Source: Ornithinibacillus sp047228935
Lineage (GTDB): Bacteria > Bacillota > Bacilli > Bacillales > Amphibacillaceae
NCBI RefSeq assembly: GCF_047228935.1
Contig: NZ_JBFEGG010000003.1
Span: 490,138-554,137 of the forward strand
Reading direction: 5' to 3'
Length of the DNA: 64,000 nucleotides
This document shows positions 60,331 to 64,000 of the stretch, in pieces (within the stretch, counting starts at the first letter, position 1; every line of letters starts with the position of its first letter). A program made the position numbers and the translations under genes. The notes beneath the pieces are model-generated. The model was not told the DNA's origin. It did no database searches and saw nothing but the letters and a program-made list of their open reading frames with translations.

Positions 60331-62742
60331 ATGAGCTTTCATCATCATGAAATCGAAAAAAAGTGGCAAAAATACTGGCTTGAAAATAAAACCTTCAAGA
60401 CCAATACGAAATCTGACAAAGAGAAATTTTATGCGCTAGATATGTTTCCATATCCATCGGGTGCAGGACTACACGTTGGACACCCAGAAGGCTATACTGC
60501 AACAGATATTCTATCTCGAATGAAGCGAATGCAAGGTTATGAGGTACTTCATCCAATGGGCTGGGATGCATTTGGACTACCAGCAGAACAGTATGCTCTT
60601 GACACTGGCAACAGCCCTGCAGAATTCACGCAACATAATATCAATACATTTAAAAGACAGATTCAAGAACTAGGATTTTCTTATGACTGGGATCGTGAAA
60701 TAAATACAACCGATCCGAATTATTATAAATGGACCCAGTGGATTTTTACGAAACTTTATGAAAAAGGTCTAGCATATATTGACGAAGTTGCGGTGAATTG
60801 GTGCCCAGCTCTTGGCACTGTCCTTGCTAATGAAGAAGTTATTGATGGAAAAAGTGAACGTGGTGGTCATCCTGTAATTCGTAAACCGATGAAACAATGG
60901 ATGTTAAAAATTACTGCATATGCCGATAGACTTCTTGAAGACTTGGATGAAGTAGATTGGCCAGAAAGTATTAAAGACATGCAACGAAACTGGATTGGAC
61001 GTTCTGAAGGTGCAGAAGTCACCTTTAATATTGAAGGTCATGAAGAAACGTTTACAGTCTTTACTACTCGTCCGGATACATTGTTTGGTGCAACATATGC
61101 AGTTCTAGCACCAGAACATCCAATTGTGGAGAAAATCACTACTCCAAATCAAAAGGAAGCTGTTCAAAAATATTTGAATGAAGTACAAACGAAATCAGAT
61201 CTTGAAAGAACAGATCTAGCAAAAGATAAAACAGGTGTATTTAGTGGAGCATATGCAATAAACCCAGTAAATCAAGAAAAAATGCCAATTTGGATAGCGG
61301 ATTATGTGCTAATGTCTTATGGCACGGGTGCAATTATGGCAGTACCTGCACATGATGAAAGAGATTATGAGTTTGCAACGAAATTTGAACTTCCAATCCT
61401 TGAAGTAGTAGCAGGTGGAGATATTTCTAAAGAAGCATACACAGGAGACGGGGATCATGTAAATTCTGGATTCCTAAATGGTTTGAATAAGGAAGAAGCC
61501 ATCTCAAAAATGATTAGCTGGTTAGAAGAGAATGGAGTAGGTACAAAGAAAATCACATACCGTCTACGTGATTGGTTATTCTCGAGACAACGTTATTGGG
61601 GAGAACCAATTCCAGTGATTCATTGGGAAGATGGTACAATGACAACTGTTCCAGAGGAAGAGCTTCCATTAGAACTTCCTGTCATGAAGGAAATTAAACC
61701 ATCTGGTACAGGTGAATCACCACTTGCTAATAGTGATTGGGTCAATGTAGTAGATCCAATAACTGGTAAGAAAGGTCGTCGTGAAACGAATACAATGCCA
61801 CAATGGGCAGGAAGCTGTTGGTATTTCCTACGTTATATTGATCCGAAAAACAGTGAAAAACTAGCTGATCCGGAACTTCTAGAAAAATGGCTACCAGTTG
61901 ACATTTATATCGGTGGAGCAGAGCATGCAGTACTTCACTTACTATATGCACGTTTCTGGCATAAATTTCTTTATGATATCGGAGTAGTACCTACTAAAGA
62001 ACCTTTTATGAAGCTATTTAACCAAGGAATGATTCTTGGTGAAGGTAATGAGAAAATGAGTAAATCAAAAGGAAATGTAGTAAATCCTGATGATATTATT
62101 TCTTCTCATGGTGCTGATACACTACGCCTTTATGAAATGTTTATGGGTCCATTAGAGGCTTCTGTAGCATGGTCAACAAATGGTTTAGACGGCGCACGTC
62201 GTTTCCTAGACCGTGTGTGGCGACTGTTTATAAATGAAGATGGAAGCCTATCTAATAAAATTGTTGATGGTACTGTACAAAATCTAGAAAAGGTTTACCA
62301 TGAAACAGTTAAGAAAGTGACCGAAGACTTTGAAAATCTTCATTTTAATACAGGAATCTCGCAAATGATGGTATTTATTAATGAAGGTTATAAAGCAGAG
62401 GAACTTCCTAAAGAATATGTGGAAGGATTTGTAAAACTACTTTCGCCGGTTGCTCCTCACCTAGCAGAAGAACTTTGGAGTCGACTAGGACATGAAGGAA
62501 CAATTAGTTATGAAGCATGGCCAACTTATGATGAATCAAAACTAGTTGAAGATGAAGTGGAGATTGTTATTCAAGTAATGGGTAAAGTCCGTTCGAAAAT
62601 AAATGTTTCTAAAGATATCGGGAAAGATGATCTTGAAAAACTTGCTTTAGAAGATGAGGCAATTCAAGAATGGATTGCAGGTAAGACAATAAGGAAAGTT
62701 GTTGTCGTTCCTGGTAAGCTAGTGAATATAGTAGCAAATTAA
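60331..62742 (+). CDS. leuS: Leucyl-tRNA synthetase
   Basis: 803-residue class I synthetase charging tRNA-Leu. The HIGH-type motif is HVGH in SGAGLHVGHPEGY (about residue 48), the CP1 editing domain has TTRPDTLFGATY, and KMSKS is at 575-579. The C-terminal domain is complete. AAAGGAGG precedes ATG 60331. Expression is controlled by the T-box leader. The 110 bases between terminator and start hold no further element I recognise. Confidence 0.98.
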   Translation: MSFHHHEIEKKWQKYWLENKTFKTNTKSDKEKFYALDMFPYPSGAGLHVGHPEGYTATDILSRMKRMQGYEVLHPMGWDAFGLPAEQYALDTGNSPAEFTQHNINTFKRQIQELGFSYDWDREINTTDPNYYKWTQWIFTKLYEKGLAYIDEVAVNWCPALGTVLANEEVIDGKSERGGHPVIRKPMKQWMLKITAYADRLLEDLDEVDWPESIKDMQRNWIGRSEGAEVTFNIEGHEETFTVFTTRPDTLFGATYAVLAPEHPIVEKITTPNQKEAVQKYLNEVQTKSDLERTDLAKDKTGVFSGAYAINPVNQEKMPIWIADYVLMSYGTGAIMAVPAHDERDYEFATKFELPILEVVAGGDISKEAYTGDGDHVNSGFLNGLNKEEAISKMISWLEENGVGTKKITYRLRDWLFSRQRYWGEPIPVIHWEDGTMTTVPEEELPLELPVMKEIKPSGTGESPLANSDWVNVVDPITGKKGRRETNTMPQWAGSCWYFLRYIDPKNSEKLADPELLEKWLPVDIYIGGAEHAVLHLLYARFWHKFLYDIGVVPTKEPFMKLFNQGMILGEGNEKMSKSKGNVVNPDDIISSHGADTLRLYEMFMGPLEASVAWSTNGLDGARRFLDRVWRLFINEDGSLSNKIVDGTVQNLEKVYHETVKKVTEDFENLHFNTGISQMMVFINEGYKAEELPKEYVEGFVKLLSPVAPHLAEELWSRLGHEGTISYEAWPTYDESKLVEDEVEIVIQVMGKVRSKINVSKDIGKDDLEKLALEDEAIQEWIAGKTIRKVVVVPGKLVNIVAN

Positions 62743-62743
62743 T

Positions 62744-62786
62744 AAAAAATGCTCCTAACAGTTGAAGCTGACAGGAGCATTTTTTA
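62744..62786. terminator. Bidirectional terminator after leuS
   Basis: AAAAAATGCTCCT/AGGAGCATTTTTT stem with an inner mismatch; T-run on both strands. Confidence 0.88.
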
Positions 62787-62792
62787 TTTTTA

Positions 62793-63551
62793 TTATTTAC
62801 TTGGCATCCATTTAGTCTGAAGTAAAATCCATTTATCTCTATCGAAATACCACAGCGATTCTACTGTTCCTAATTGATCAGCATGGTATGCACCACTAAC
62901 TTGTTGATAGCTCTTCAAGCCATAGCCTTTGCTCTTACTGATAAACTTAGGTTCAAGAAATGCAATTGGATCTACCATTGCGGAAGTCTTTTGTAAAAGT
63001 TTTCCTTCCTTATTATAGATTCCTAATCGAACGTATTCATCTTCTTTATCCTTTACGTTTACTATTGTTGGTTCCAAATCAGGAGAAATCGTTACTTCCA
63101 CTTTAAACCCATCCTGGAATTTCCCTTTAACAAAAGGTTGTTCTGGAAGCGGTAATTCGGCAAGTTTATTATGAATTAGAGTATGAAGATGGTATTGATA
63201 TAATCCACCGCTACCACCGGTTGCGCTTTGAAAAAAGATGTCATTAACTTTATCATGGTTCAAATCAATGAATGTTAGGTTTGGATTATATCCACCCATG
63301 TAAGGAATTTCCCAAACATTATTTTCACTTGTAGTAATGACTGCAACTAAGTCTCGGTAATAATTTGAATCAGGAGAGAAGAGCATTCCCTTTAGTTCAA
63401 TTACTTCTTTTACGCCATTACCAGTTAAATCTTCTTCATATGTTTTTATTACTTCAAATTCAGGGTTTTCATTATTTTCTTGTCCATTTATGGAATAAAT
63501 ATCCAAGCTAAGAAATAATAATAGTAGTAATGGATAAGCTATCTTTTTCAT
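62793..63551 (-). CDS. Secreted protein with VCBS/FG-GAP-like calcium loops
   Basis: 252 residues with an N-terminal signal peptide (about residues 1-25, AYPLLLLLFLSLDIYSING). Two loops rich in Asp and Asn, DLTGNGVKEV and DLNHDKVNDI, resemble the repeat-type calcium loops of VCBS/FG-GAP proteins. The rest is beta-rich with a Tyr-rich C-terminal part ending LLQTKWMPSK. Function unknown; probably on the outer side of the membrane or wall. I chose ATG 63551, 6 bases after AAGGGG; TTG 63557 is too close to that site. Confidence 0.75.
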   Translation of the reverse strand: MKKIAYPLLLLLFLSLDIYSINGQENNENPEFEVIKTYEEDLTGNGVKEVIELKGMLFSPDSNYYRDLVAVITTSENNVWEIPYMGGYNPNLTFIDLNHDKVNDIFFQSATGGSGGLYQYHLHTLIHNKLAELPLPEQPFVKGKFQDGFKVEVTISPDLEPTIVNVKDKEDEYVRLGIYNKEGKLLQKTSAMVDPIAFLEPKFISKSKGYGLKSYQQVSGAYHADQLGTVESLWYFDRDKWILLQTKWMPSK

Positions 63552-63707
63552 AGGCAACCCCTTTTCTTAAGTTATAGTAATGCAAGGTTATCGTGTGTAA
63601 AAAAAATGAAGCTATACAGTGTAACAAATGAAAGTCTAATTGAGTATAATGAATTCGTATTAAAAGTTTTATGTGAAAAAATGGAAATAACAATTCTCTT
63701 ATATTCC

Positions 63708-63736
63708 ATTGACTAGTATGCCAAACAGGTATAATA
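63708..63736 (+). promoter_or_regulatory. Possible upstream promoter of the rRNA operon
   Basis: TTGACT (63708-63713), 17-base spacer, TAATAT (63731-63736) within GGTATAATATG. About 100 bases upstream of the next promoter. Confidence 0.45.
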
Positions 63737-63808
63737 TGTATTCTACTGTTGTTGCTTCATCTTTAAATTTATGGATGAAATAACAGCTATAGAAATCAAA
63801 ATTTCTAG

Positions 63809-63837
63809 TTGACATAATTCGTTGTCGGTGGTATAGT
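63809..63837 (+). promoter_or_regulatory. rRNA operon promoter (distal)
   Basis: TTGACA (63809-63814), 17-base spacer, TATAGT (63832-63837). Confidence 0.8.
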
Positions 63838-63897
63838 ATTGTTTATCGTCAAGATATTGATTTTAAATCAATTCAATATAGTTTATAAAAAAACTTG

Positions 63898-63926
63898 TTG
63901 ACATAAACTTGGCGTTGTGATAAGAT
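63898..63926 (+). promoter_or_regulatory. rRNA operon promoter (proximal)
   Basis: TTGACA (63898-63903), 17-base spacer, TAAGAT (63921-63926), preceded by an AT-rich UP-like stretch (63850-63896). Confidence 0.85.
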
Positions 63927-63932
63927 ATAAAA

Positions 63933-64000
63933 GTTGTCGCTAATAAACGACAACAAAGATTTGCTCCTTGAAAACTGAACAAAACAACCAGTATGTCAAG
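63933..64000 (+). other. Leader of an rRNA operon (16S gene beyond the window)
   Basis: GTTGTCG and CGACAAC form a hairpin at the start of the transcript, followed by TTGCTCCTTGAAAACTGAAC, a block found upstream of 16S rRNA in Bacillaceae operons. No 16S sequence is inside the window. Confidence 0.75.

Overview
The window is a low-GC chromosomal segment of a spore-forming member of the Bacillaceae. Most likely it is an Oceanobacillus/Virgibacillus-type genus; that is an impression from protein sequence and gene order, not a proven assignment. Supporting signs are Shine-Dalgarno sites of the GGAGG type, frequent TTG/GTG starts, sporulation genes (yunB, lytH, yutC, yutH, kapB), and gene order closely following the Bacillus subtilis yun/yut/yum/yui and yug/men/ytk/ytl/pckA/metK/leuS neighbourhoods. 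Nearly every transcription unit ends in a visible hairpin terminator.

Layout. 1-2211: two adjacent class B penicillin-binding proteins. 2212-3060: a small accessory islet with two tiny ORFs and a GC-rich repeat with inverted ends. 3061-8398: sufCDSUB Fe-S cluster operon with a Fur-like box at its promoter. 8399-13242: yunE-yunD-yunC, an HD-GYP gene and yunB. 13243-17063: a lysine riboswitch with an NhaC-family transporter, then a sodium-coupled amino acid symporter with a 33-residue partner. 17071-28697: lytH, yutC-yutI, yuzD, dapF, yutM, yumC, yumB and yuiBCD. 28819-32253: bioY under a BirA operator, deoD, a lone HPr, kapB and a superoxide-dismutase-like lipoprotein. 32260-35752: patB and an ECF sigma factor fused to a membrane segment and a large extracytoplasmic domain. 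35793-41522: pgi, yugI, yugO, a thioredoxin-like protein, an M42 peptidase and an FMN-riboswitch/ribU unit. 41547-49649: menaquinone genes (menI, menA and menF-D-H-B-E), with a 51-bp-period palindrome array between the divergent menA and menF. 49711-55149: small proteins, ytkD and an ABC importer. 55448-62742: pckA, SAM riboswitch-metK, ytoA, ytqB and T-box-leuS. 62793-64000: a secreted protein, then tandem promoters and leader of an rRNA operon whose 16S gene lies beyond the end.

How the parts work together. Fe-S biogenesis is covered by suf plus the carriers YutI and YutM. Menaquinone synthesis, the type II NADH dehydrogenase and ferredoxin/flavodoxin reductase supply aerobic electron transfer. 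Four classes of leader RNA (lysine, FMN, SAM, T-box) plus a BirA operator control amino acid and cofactor genes.

The most unusual items are the single-polypeptide ECF sigma factor with built-in membrane and outside domains, preceded by an ECF-type promoter (33595-35752), and the phased palindrome array (42981-43193). Function and novelty of both are inferences that need database searches.
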